Shown here: positions 8,249-16,144 of the stretch, in pieces
How positions within the stretch are numbered: the first letter of the stretch is position 1
Layout: every line of letters starts with the position of its first letter
Assembly (NCBI RefSeq): GCF_003990915.1
Contig: NZ_BHXQ01000002.1
Location: 186,001-250,000, forward strand
Direction: 5' to 3'
DNA: 64,000 bases
Source of the DNA: Chryseotalea sanaruensis
GTDB taxonomy: Bacteria > Bacteroidota > Bacteroidia > Cytophagales > Cyclobacteriaceae
Made by a program: the position numbers and the translations under genes
Notes under the pieces: generated by a model
Databases searched by the model: none
What the model was told of the DNA's origin: nothing
The model's input: only the letters and a program-made list of their open reading frames with translations

Positions 8249-8525
8249 ACCCTTGATGTTCACGGTGAGGCTAGTGTAGAGATGCAATGTTCAAAGCAAA
8301 AGGAGTCAATAAAAGTGCGAAGTGTTAAGATGCGAAGTGTTAAAGTACAATGTTAGAGGTTCGAAAAAAGCAAGACTTTACACTATGCCTGAAGCTTGTG
8401 GCCTGGAGCGTGAAGCCTTTATCAGAGGATAGAAGTCCTCGCAAAGACTACCCTTCATCTTCAAATTTTCAAATCATCAAATTTTCAAATCAATCAGCTA
8501 ATCACCACATAACCGAATTAGCACA
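8249..8525. other. 277-bp spacer made of short degenerate repeats
   Basis: No convincing gene. The spacer contains two copies of TGCGAAGTGTTAA (8316-8328 and 8331-8343), a GCCTGAAGCTTGTGGCCTGG-like string (8387-8417), and a TCAAATTTTCAAATCATCAAA-type run around 8460-8495. A 64-codon frame at 8350-8544 lacks any protein-like character and crosses these repeats. This looks like the low-complexity spacer text typical of Bacteroidota genomes. Confidence 0.6.
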
Positions 8526-9092
8526 TCAATTAAGTCTTCGCTGAATAAGCTTATCTACCAATTCAAAAAACAGATTGGGCTGTAATGTTCTCCACCGTTC
8601 TATTTCCAGTGTGCCACCCATGTTTATATAGCGATCAATACCATAGCGTTCCATCTCTTGCCTGATAAACTCTGGAAATGAAACAGCTGCAATCCAACCC
8701 TCTTCTACATCGTCAAACCACTCTTCGTAATAGCTGTCGTCCGAACCGTGAAAGTTGAGTATGTTCTCTCCTATCAAAATGTATTTGTTAATGCCTTCTG
8801 CTGCCAGTAGCTCAATCACGTTACGCTTCAAGTGCATAATGTCGTTGTTGATGGCATCGTTCCATTCACCAATGAACTCAACAATGGCAAAGCCTTTTTT
8901 ATAACTGGCAAAGAGAATTTTTATATAAAGCGTTTCCGAGCCCATAAAATCCCAAGCCGGATCGATGTAATACCCATAAATATTTTCAGAATATACATCG
9001 TAGTTATATTCCTTGCCGTGAAATGGCGAGCGTTCATCCAACGCAGGATCATAAAGTGATAACCACCGTTCGTAAGGAAGGATGTTATGCAT
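8526..9092 (-). CDS. Conserved hypothetical protein
   Basis: A 188-residue soluble acidic protein, rich in Tyr, Trp and Asp. There is no signal peptide, membrane segment or recognised motif. It overlaps the 3' end of murQ by 8 bp, so it is translated with murQ in one operon. It is plausible as a Bacteroidota protein because its codon use and length look normal. Function unknown; context only suggests a link to amino-sugar or cell-wall recycling. Confidence 0.7.
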   Translation of the reverse strand: MHNILPYERWLSLYDPALDERSPFHGKEYNYDVYSENIYGYYIDPAWDFMGSETLYIKILFASYKKGFAIVEFIGEWNDAINNDIMHLKRNVIELLAAEGINKYILIGENILNFHGSDDSYYEEWFDDVEEGWIAAVSFPEFIRQEMERYGIDRYINMGGTLEIERWRTLQPNLFFELVDKLIQRRLN

Positions 9093-9891
9093 GCTTCTGA
9101 CTTTCTATGGCTTTGCGCACAGCACCATGTTCTTTCAATAATTTTTCTGCTGTAGCCTGATCTGTCTTCAATTCATCCATAATCATGCGCACACCACGAT
9201 CTACTAACTTATCGTTAGTGAGCATCATGTCTACCATTTTATTTCCTTTTACCCTGCCGAGTTTAATCATCACAGCAGTACTGATCATGTTAAGCACTAA
9301 CTTCTGTGCTGTACCCGCTTTCATGCGTGTGCTGCCGGTAACAAACTCAGGGCCTACAACTACTTCAATAGGATAATCTACATGCTTGCTTAACTCACTT
9401 CCGTTATTACAAGTAATACAGGCAGTAACAACACCATTTGCCTTTGCTTCTTTTACACCACCAATTACATAAGGTGTTCGGCCAGAGGCTGCAATGCCAA
9501 CCAATACATCATTGCGATTAATCAAATGCTCTTCTAAATCTTTCCAGGCTTGTTGTGCATTATCTTCTGCATACTCAACCGCTTTTCGTATGGCGCCATC
9601 ACCTCCGGCAATCAGGCCAACTACTTTACCATGTGGCATGCCATAGGTTGGTGGAATTTCAGAGGCATCTAAAATTCCTAGTCTTCCACTCGTGCCTGCT
9701 CCGATATAAAATAATCGTCCACCCTGATTCATTTTTTCAACTATCACGTTTACCAGTGCTTCAATCTGTGGCAAAGCCTTTTCAACGGCAAGCGGAACAG
9801 ACTTGTCTTCGCGATTAATGTTTTGCAACAAGTCTTGCACAGACATCTGTTCAAGATTGTTGTAGTGCGAGGATGATTCAGTGGTCGACAA
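9085..9891 (-). CDS. murQ: N-acetylmuramic acid 6-phosphate etherase MurQ
   Basis: MurQ cleaves the D-lactyl ether of MurNAc-6-phosphate to give GlcNAc-6-phosphate in peptidoglycan recycling. The 268 residues carry a SIS domain with FYIGAGTSGRLGILDASE near residue 60, GLIAGG, IAASGRTPYV and the TGSTRMKAGTAQKLVLNM block near residue 190. It is about 30 residues shorter than E. coli MurQ, the difference being in the C-terminal helical domain. The start codon at 9891 is TTG; no in-frame ATG lies upstream, and the next one (residue 16) would remove conserved N-terminal sequence. It overlaps the downstream hypothetical gene. Confidence 0.93.
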   Translation of the reverse strand: MSTTESSSHYNNLEQMSVQDLLQNINREDKSVPLAVEKALPQIEALVNVIVEKMNQGGRLFYIGAGTSGRLGILDASEIPPTYGMPHGKVVGLIAGGDGAIRKAVEYAEDNAQQAWKDLEEHLINRNDVLVGIAASGRTPYVIGGVKEAKANGVVTACITCNNGSELSKHVDYPIEVVVGPEFVTGSTRMKAGTAQKLVLNMISTAVMIKLGRVKGNKMVDMMLTNDKLVDRGVRMIMDELKTDQATAEKLLKEHGAVRKAIESQKHA

Positions 9892-10023
9892 AGTAATTTG
9901 TTTAAAGTATTTATTTTAACTGCTTTTAACTTTACTAACAATCAGCGTACCTAAAATCCATCTGACCGCTATTTACTTCCACATTCAGCGAGCTGACGGA
10001 TTAGCAAATTGCTTTATCTCAAA

Positions 10024-10872
10024 TCAATTGTTCAAGTCCTTTTTATGGTAAAGCGTTAGTCCGGCAATCGGGCTTTCCAAAATATGCTGAACCGTAATGT
10101 TTTTTTCTTTCGCTACTTGTCGTAACAAGTTACTGAAGTAAAAAGAAACTGATCCTGTAAAATGAACTTTCAGTTTTTCGTACCCCTCATACTTCATCAC
10201 ATTCTTTTCAAAAAAATCAGAAAAACTTTTCCTTACCAACTGGTCGCAATACGGTTCGTTCAAATGCTGAAAAATAAAATGAGAGAAACTTCCCAAAAAC
10301 CTGCTCGGCATCTCCTGATTATAAACCCTGTCCAAAAACTCATCACGTTCAAAAGGAAAGCGCTGTTTAAACTGATCCCATAATTTTTCAGGTAAATCTC
10401 TTCGCAAATAATCAGCAACTATACACTTACCAAGGTATGCCCCGGAACCTTCATCACCCAAAACATATCCAAGCGATGTTACATTATCTGCAATATTTTT
10501 GCCATCGTAATAACAGGAGTTTGAACCTGTCCCTAAAATACAGGCTATCCCCTCTTCAGTTCCACACAATGCACGTGCAGCAGCCAGTAAATCGTGCCAC
10601 ACTTCAATGTGTGCATCCCTGAAAAACTTTTCAAATACATTTCTGATCAGCTTTCTGTTTTTATCGGATGAGCAACCCGTACCGTAATAGTAAATTTTTA
10701 AAGGATTGAATTTTACCTGGGGCATCAGCACCTCACGTACTTCTTGCTCAAATTGTTCAATTGGTTGATAGTAAGGATTAAACCCTATGGTTTGCGCTTG
10801 TTCAATTTTTCCTGAATCATCAATCAGTCTCCAATCTGTTTTGGAGGCACCGCTATCGGCTATTAAAATCAT
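10024..10872 (-). CDS. BadF/BadG-type sugar kinase (N-acetylglucosamine or MurNAc kinase-like)
   Basis: 282 residues of the ASKHA-fold BadF/BadG/BcrA/BcrD family. The N-terminal phosphate loop is ADSGASKTDW, followed by ILGTGSNS and LGDEGSGAYLGK, which match GlcNAc kinase and the clostridial MurNAc/GlcNAc kinase MurK. Being upstream of murQ on the same strand (132 bp apart), it may phosphorylate the MurNAc or GlcNAc that MurQ then processes. The substrate is inferred. A -7 box lies only 4 bp upstream of the ATG. Confidence 0.85.
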   Translation of the reverse strand: MILIADSGASKTDWRLIDDSGKIEQAQTIGFNPYYQPIEQFEQEVREVLMPQVKFNPLKIYYYGTGCSSDKNRKLIRNVFEKFFRDAHIEVWHDLLAAARALCGTEEGIACILGTGSNSCYYDGKNIADNVTSLGYVLGDEGSGAYLGKCIVADYLRRDLPEKLWDQFKQRFPFERDEFLDRVYNQEMPSRFLGSFSHFIFQHLNEPYCDQLVRKSFSDFFEKNVMKYEGYEKLKVHFTGSVSFYFSNLLRQVAKEKNITVQHILESPIAGLTLYHKKDLNN

Positions 10873-10876
10873 GCTG

Positions 10877-10884
10877 CAAAAGTA
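10877..10884 (-). promoter_or_regulatory. TACTTTTG -7 box almost touching the kinase start codon
   Basis: A perfect TAnnTTTG match ends 4 bp before the ATG at 10872. A TTTG lies 16 bp further upstream, a little short of the usual spacing. If used, the transcript would be leaderless or nearly so. Confidence 0.35.
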
Positions 10885-11086
10885 ATGCTAATTTGTAATA
10901 CAAAATCGCTACAGGCTTTAAGTGATACAGACCAAGTTTAAAATCACAGTGCTCCGTTTAATGTTTAGTTCTTTTGCGTTTACTATAGACCAACAGAAAG
11001 GTAGCAGTCTTAACTTAAGGATCATATTCGCGTGAAGCGTGTGGCGTACAGCCTGAAGCATATCCGGTGCAGCGAAAAGCCTACAT

Positions 11087-11338
11087 TCATGGTTTCAGTT
11101 TTCCGATTACCACAAACTTCTCAAACACTTTCTCGGTATGCGGAGCATCTTTCAGCTCGTCAGTTAAATCTTGGCCCGCCCAATGTTCATAATGCTTACC
11201 ATTTCGCCATAACCTGGATATAGTTACGTCATAAATTAACCCATTTAGGGCTACCCAAATAGCTGGTTTATCCTGCCCATTGCGTAAAGCCAATTGTGAT
11301 TTGGTGTACTCTGGTAGCTCCTGTGGTAGATTACTCAT
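11087..11338 (-). CDS. Cytochrome b5-like heme/steroid-binding domain protein
   Basis: An 83-residue protein that is a single domain of the predicted heme/steroid-binding group (COG4892 type). The diagnostic segment is HWAGQDLTDELKDAP at residues 52-66, flanked by His49/His52 and His67 as candidate heme ligands. The classical HPGG motif of cytochrome b5 is replaced, as is usual in this group. The ATG at 11338 is chosen because a longer frame up to 11461 adds 41 residues without family similarity and would run into the divergent dipeptidase gene. Confidence 0.8.
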   Translation of the reverse strand: MSNLPQELPEYTKSQLALRNGQDKPAIWVALNGLIYDVTISRLWRNGKHYEHWAGQDLTDELKDAPHTEKVFEKFVVIGKLKP

Positions 11339-11402
11339 GTTTAGAGTGGAGAAACTATAATTATTGAATATCTTTTGGCTTGAATTTACTAACACTAAAC
11401 CG

Positions 11403-12647
11403 ATGAAGCGAATTTTATCTTTTCTGAGCCTGGTATGTATCATGGCCTCTTGTGGAACCAAGGAAACAATTAATTATGCCAACATGGCTGATGAACAACT
11501 TAAAAAAGTTGCGGACTCTTTGGCGCATGCTTATATCATTACCGATGGACACGTTGATTTACCCTTTCGCTTAAAAGTTAAAAACTTCAGATTAGAACAA
11601 GAGTTTTTGGGTATTCCCATTAGCACCACTGAAGGCGACTTCGATTTTGAACGTGCCAAAAAAGGTGGTTTAGATGCGCCTTTCATGTCTATCTATATTC
11701 CTTCACGCTACCAATTACAAGAAGACAATGGAAAAGCACTAGCCGATACATTGATTACTATGATTGACGGTATTATTACCGCCCATCCGGATAAGTTTGG
11801 TAAAGCCGGCAGCCCTGCTGATGTAGAAGCTAACACAAAAGCCGGTAAGGTGTCCTTGCCTATGGGTATGGAAAATGCCGCTCCGGTAGGCAATGACCTG
11901 GCAAATATTCAATATTTCTACGACCGCGGTATTCGCTACATGACACTCACGCACGGAAAAGATAATCAGATCAGCGACTCTTCTTATGATACTACACAAA
12001 CCTGGAAAGGACTCAGCCCATTTGGAGAAGAGGTGGTGCGTGAAATGAATCGTGTAGGTGTGATGGTGGACATCTCACACGTATCTGATAGCGCTTTTTA
12101 CGATGCTTTGAAAATTACAAAAGCGCCCATGATTGCTTCACACTCATCATGTCGCTATTTCACTCCGGGCTTTCAACGCAACATGAGTGATGACATGATT
12201 AAAGAACTTGGAAAAAATGGAGGTGTGATACAAATAAATTTTGGCGCGAGCTTTCTGGATTCAGTAGCGCGTACTAACAGCAAGCTGTTGGATTCACTTG
12301 AAAATATTTTAGCTGAGAAAAAACTTACTTCACGCGATGCGGAAGCACAACCCATTATTGACCAGTTTGTAAAAAATCATAACGAACTTTTTTCTGATGT
12401 TGAAAAGGTAGCTGATCACATTGATCGTGTAAAAATGCTGGCTGGTATTGATCATGTAGGCATAGGATCGGATTACGATGGTGTTGGTGATAGCTTACCT
12501 GTTGGCTTAAAAGATGTAAGTCAGTATCCTAACTTAATTTTTGTCTTGCTGAAAAGAGGTTACACTCCAGAAGAAATAGAAAAAATTTGTTACAAAAATG
12601 TATTCCGAGTATGGAACAAAGTGATAGATGTAGCATCAACCAATTAA
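11403..12647 (+). CDS. Membrane dipeptidase (peptidase family M19), lipoprotein
   Basis: 414 residues. It is a zinc dipeptidase of the renal dipeptidase family with a lipoprotein signal peptide ending in IMASC (Cys17), so it acts at the envelope. Metal-site motifs are DGHVDLPFRL near the N-terminus, SHSSCRYF in the middle and IGSDYDGVGD near residue 360. M19 enzymes cleave dipeptides, including D-residue C-termini, and so can serve peptide scavenging or cell-wall peptide turnover. The ATG at 11403 gives a proper signal peptide; an earlier start at 11364 would put charged residues in front of it. Confidence 0.93.
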   Translation: MKRILSFLSLVCIMASCGTKETINYANMADEQLKKVADSLAHAYIITDGHVDLPFRLKVKNFRLEQEFLGIPISTTEGDFDFERAKKGGLDAPFMSIYIPSRYQLQEDNGKALADTLITMIDGIITAHPDKFGKAGSPADVEANTKAGKVSLPMGMENAAPVGNDLANIQYFYDRGIRYMTLTHGKDNQISDSSYDTTQTWKGLSPFGEEVVREMNRVGVMVDISHVSDSAFYDALKITKAPMIASHSSCRYFTPGFQRNMSDDMIKELGKNGGVIQINFGASFLDSVARTNSKLLDSLENILAEKKLTSRDAEAQPIIDQFVKNHNELFSDVEKVADHIDRVKMLAGIDHVGIGSDYDGVGDSLPVGLKDVSQYPNLIFVLLKRGYTPEEIEKICYKNVFRVWNKVIDVASTN

Positions 12648-12664
12648 TCGATTGAAATTATTTT

Positions 12665-15600
12665 ATGAAGCCCCAAAAAATACTTCTCCTGTCTCTATTC
12701 CTTATTGCCTCGTCAGGCTTGGATGCACAACACATAATGTCAATGAAGCCCAAACGGCCAATTGTATGTTATGGTAAAGCTGTAACAGGAACCAGTCATA
12801 TTCCCCTTTCGTCCGATATTCAGAAAAAGTTAGAGGAAGGGTCAGCCAATCGCACTAAAACTTCAAATTTTGTAGTGCAATATGTTGGTTTTACCACTGA
12901 CGCACGCGAAGCATTTCAAAAAGCTGTTGATATATGGGAGAGTATATTAGTGTCCCCTGTTGATATTCATGTAAGAGCCGTATGGACCCCATTGAATAAT
13001 GGGGTGCTCGGATCAGCAACTGCCGGAACTTTTTTTGCCAATTTTGATGGTGCACAGCAAATCAATACCTGGTATCCTGTTGCACTGGCCGAAAAAATAG
13101 CCAGGCAGGATTTAAACGAACCTGATGACATAGATATTTTTGCACAGTTTAACAGCAATAATAGCTTTTGGTACCTAGGCACTGACGGAGTTACGCCTTC
13201 GGGTATGTATGATCTTACCACTGTTGTGCTACATGAGTTAGGACATGGTCTTGGCTTTTTAGATTCATACAATATAGATAGCGACATTGCTTCTGTAGGA
13301 CTTGCAGGTACGGGTGTGCCCATTATTTATGATTTGTCACTTGAAAATGGTCTCGGAGAAAATCTTTATCTGACAACATCTACCGGTTCGGATGATCTTA
13401 AAGATCAACTTACCGGAAACAGTCTTTTTTACAACTCTCCTTCTACTAACGCTGCCAATGGCAACGAGCCTGCGCGTGTTTATGCCCCACAAACCTTTAG
13501 CAGTGGTTCCAGCATTGCGCACCTTGATGAAGGCACTTTCCCTGAAGGTCTGGACAATTCGTTAATGACTCCGCAGATAGGTACTGGTGAATCCATATTT
13601 GATCCCGGAGAGATTGTAATCGGCATGTTTGGCGACATGGGATGGGTATTTACCTACATTGACCATCAACGCCTGCCTAATGTTGAAGATGTGAATACTT
13701 CCTTTGTGGTGAAGGCTGTTGTTACCACCGATGCAGAATCAGTGAGTTCAGTAGTGCTTGTCTATAATACTGGAGGGGCAGATACTGAGGTTGCCATGAC
13801 ACCAACTGCTGTACCAAACGAATATGAGGCTTCAATTCCCGCAACAGGCGTACCCGACACTTACAAATATTTCATCAGCGTAAATGATAATACCGGCAGA
13901 ACTTATACTAAGCCAGGTAAGCAAAGCATACCTTTAGGTTCGCAAACGCAAGCTTATTTTGTATTCGAAACCGGTGAAGATAACAAGGCGCCTATAGTAA
14001 ATCATACTGCTCCTGGTTTTATTTTGGCTGCTGACACAGAGTTATTAATCGAAGCATATATTACTGATAATATTGGTATTGCCTCGGCTGAGGTTGAATA
14101 TTTTATTGATGATGTAGCGCAGTCACCTGTAACTTTTGTGATACAGGATCCTCCTCAGGATTCTGTTTACCATGCAGTTATTGATCTTAATCAAGGGCTA
14201 CCAACCGGAACCGTACTCAAATACAAAATAACAGTAACCGATAACTCTTCAAACAGCAACCAGAAAGTACTTCCCGAAGTTGGTTTTTTTGAATTAGATG
14301 TACAAGGCCTCGGTGAACCCATAGAGGCATATAGCAATAATTTTGATGAACCTTCTGATGATTTTTTCGGAAATGGTTTTACCATATCAACGCCCACTGA
14401 TTTCGACAATCCCGCCATTCATTCAGAGCACCCGTACATAGGCGGAGAGGGCTTTCCGAATGATGAACGTCATCTTGTTTACCAGATGAAGTACCCGATT
14501 AAAGTTGCCAGTAAAGACGCATTCATTCAATTCGATGAAATTGTACTGGTTGAACCCGGTGATGATGGTACCGTTTTTGGTGATGCCAGTTTCTGGGATT
14601 TCGTTATTGTTGAAGGATCTTTAGATGGGGGCGAAACGTGGATTCCATTTATTGACGGCTATGATGCCCGAGCTGAGTCAGTCTGGCTGACTCGTTATTT
14701 AAGTGCCTCTGATGGAAATCAAAATTCAACCGCTGTAGGCGAGCAATCTCTATATAGAAAAAGAGTTATTAATATGCTTGATGCATTTAATGCAGGTGAT
14801 GAAGTTGCCATTCGTTTTCGTCTCTACATTGACCTTGCCGCAAATGGTTGGGGATGGGCTATAGACAATTTACAAATTCAAACTGATATTACCCCTCCAT
14901 TGCTTCTGCACAATCATATTAACTATGTAAAAGCAGGAAGTGATTTTCCTGATCCACGTTTGCTTGCGCGGGATGACGGAGGCATAAGCAGTCTTGCTAT
15001 TCATTACATTATCAATGAGGGAACTGAACTGAGTGTGCTCGCAGCAGACTCGCTTGATAATACATTCACTTTATCAATTGGCGCTCTTCAATCTGGGGAC
15101 ATTGTCCGCTACAAATTCTCTGCAATTGATACTACCGGAAACGAAACCACCTTGCCGCCAAATGGATACTTTGTTGTAAAAGCAATCGATTTTCAACCAC
15201 CAGCTGATCATTATGCTTCGACATTTGAAACCGCTACTGATGATTTTGTTGGAAACTTTTTTGAAATATCACAACCTTCTGGCTTCTTAAACAAGACACT
15301 GAGGACTACTAGTCCGTATAGTCTTGGTTTTGGCTTAGACAGTACAAGCAACATTACCACCACCTTGCTGAGACCAATACGCATTGCCGAGTCAAATACT
15401 ATAATAAGATTTGATGAGGTAGTCCTTGTACAGGATCAGGACTCTACCATCCCATTTGGCTCAGATGCATTCAATGATTTCTGTATAGTTGAGGGGTCAA
15501 AAGATGGTGGCCTGACATGGCAGCCATTTACAACCGGTTATGATGCAAGTGCCTATTCAACCTGGGTAAATGCCTTTAATACGAGCGGAGTTGGTTCGCA

Positions 15601-16027
15601 AAATCTATTTAAGTCCCGTTTAATTGATCTAACTGAAAATGAAAACTTCTTAGCAAATGATGAAGTCATCATTAGATTCAGGTTGTTTACTGATGCAACA
15701 ATTAATGGTTGGGGATGGGCTATAGACAATTTATATATTCAAGATCCTGTAACAGGGCTTGAGTCAAAAACGCTATCAACAATATCAGTGTACCCAAATC
15801 CAATTAACGATTTTGTTAACATTAGCAGTAGACTTGGTGCAGGAGAAAAGCTGTCACTTCAATTAATGCAACAAAATGGGCAAATAATAACGAGTGAAGT
15901 GCTTGGCGGAAGTGATGGTGAAGTCAACCACCGATTAGATTTATCACATCTGCCAAATGGTATGTACCTACTCAGGATAAGTAACGGTGAAACTAACGAG
16001 GTTCGAAAAATAGTGAAACTCAACTAA
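12665..16027 (+). CDS. Large secreted metzincin-like protease with duplicated domain and T9SS sorting signal
   Basis: 1,120 residues. Signal peptide (1-21, ending SSGLDA/Q). A metalloprotease region contains HELGHGLGFLD from His190, an HExxHxxGxxD metzincin site. Two Ig-like segments follow at about 340-540. Then come two copies of a MAM/jelly-roll-like domain (about 545-745 and 850-1030), each with VEGSxDGGxTW and GWGWAIDNL. The C-terminal ~75 residues, beginning SVYPNPINDFVNIS, are a type A type IX secretion sorting domain, so the protein is exported and anchored or released at the cell surface. It lies 17 bp after the dipeptidase gene. Confidence 0.88.
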   Translation: MKPQKILLLSLFLIASSGLDAQHIMSMKPKRPIVCYGKAVTGTSHIPLSSDIQKKLEEGSANRTKTSNFVVQYVGFTTDAREAFQKAVDIWESILVSPVDIHVRAVWTPLNNGVLGSATAGTFFANFDGAQQINTWYPVALAEKIARQDLNEPDDIDIFAQFNSNNSFWYLGTDGVTPSGMYDLTTVVLHELGHGLGFLDSYNIDSDIASVGLAGTGVPIIYDLSLENGLGENLYLTTSTGSDDLKDQLTGNSLFYNSPSTNAANGNEPARVYAPQTFSSGSSIAHLDEGTFPEGLDNSLMTPQIGTGESIFDPGEIVIGMFGDMGWVFTYIDHQRLPNVEDVNTSFVVKAVVTTDAESVSSVVLVYNTGGADTEVAMTPTAVPNEYEASIPATGVPDTYKYFISVNDNTGRTYTKPGKQSIPLGSQTQAYFVFETGEDNKAPIVNHTAPGFILAADTELLIEAYITDNIGIASAEVEYFIDDVAQSPVTFVIQDPPQDSVYHAVIDLNQGLPTGTVLKYKITVTDNSSNSNQKVLPEVGFFELDVQGLGEPIEAYSNNFDEPSDDFFGNGFTISTPTDFDNPAIHSEHPYIGGEGFPNDERHLVYQMKYPIKVASKDAFIQFDEIVLVEPGDDGTVFGDASFWDFVIVEGSLDGGETWIPFIDGYDARAESVWLTRYLSASDGNQNSTAVGEQSLYRKRVINMLDAFNAGDEVAIRFRLYIDLAANGWGWAIDNLQIQTDITPPLLLHNHINYVKAGSDFPDPRLLARDDGGISSLAIHYIINEGTELSVLAADSLDNTFTLSIGALQSGDIVRYKFSAIDTTGNETTLPPNGYFVVKAIDFQPPADHYASTFETATDDFVGNFFEISQPSGFLNKTLRTTSPYSLGFGLDSTSNITTTLLRPIRIAESNTIIRFDEVVLVQDQDSTIPFGSDAFNDFCIVEGSKDGGLTWQPFTTGYDASAYSTWVNAFNTSGVGSQNLFKSRLIDLTENENFLANDEVIIRFRLFTDATINGWGWAIDNLYIQDPVTGLESKTLSTISVYPNPINDFVNISSRLGAGEKLSLQLMQQNGQIITSEVLGGSDGEVNHRLDLSHLPNGMYLLRISNGETNEVRKIVKLN

Positions 16028-16034
16028 CAAAAAG

Positions 16035-16058
16035 CCCCGCTACTTAGCGGGGTTTTTT
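16035..16058 (+). terminator. Intrinsic terminator after the secreted protease gene
   Basis: Stem CCCCGCT/AGCGGGG with ACTT loop and a T6 tract, 7 bp after the stop codon. Confidence 0.93.
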
Positions 16059-16107
16059 ATTTCCTGAAAAAATGAAAAATAAGGCTGCAAATCCAAAATT
16101 CAGGACT

Positions 16108-16115
16108 TACTTTTG
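16108..16115 (+). promoter_or_regulatory. Probable carB promoter, -7 box TACTTTTG
   Basis: A perfect TAnnTTTG lies 29 bp before the carB ATG and after the preceding terminator. No clear -33 TTTG is seen. Confidence 0.55.
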
Positions 16116-16144
16116 CCCAATTTTAACCATAGCACTTCAGCCTT

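Noticed and set aside
8350..8544. 64-codon plus-strand frame
   Set aside because: It runs through repeat-like spacer, has no motif and overlaps the end of the minus-strand hypothetical gene.
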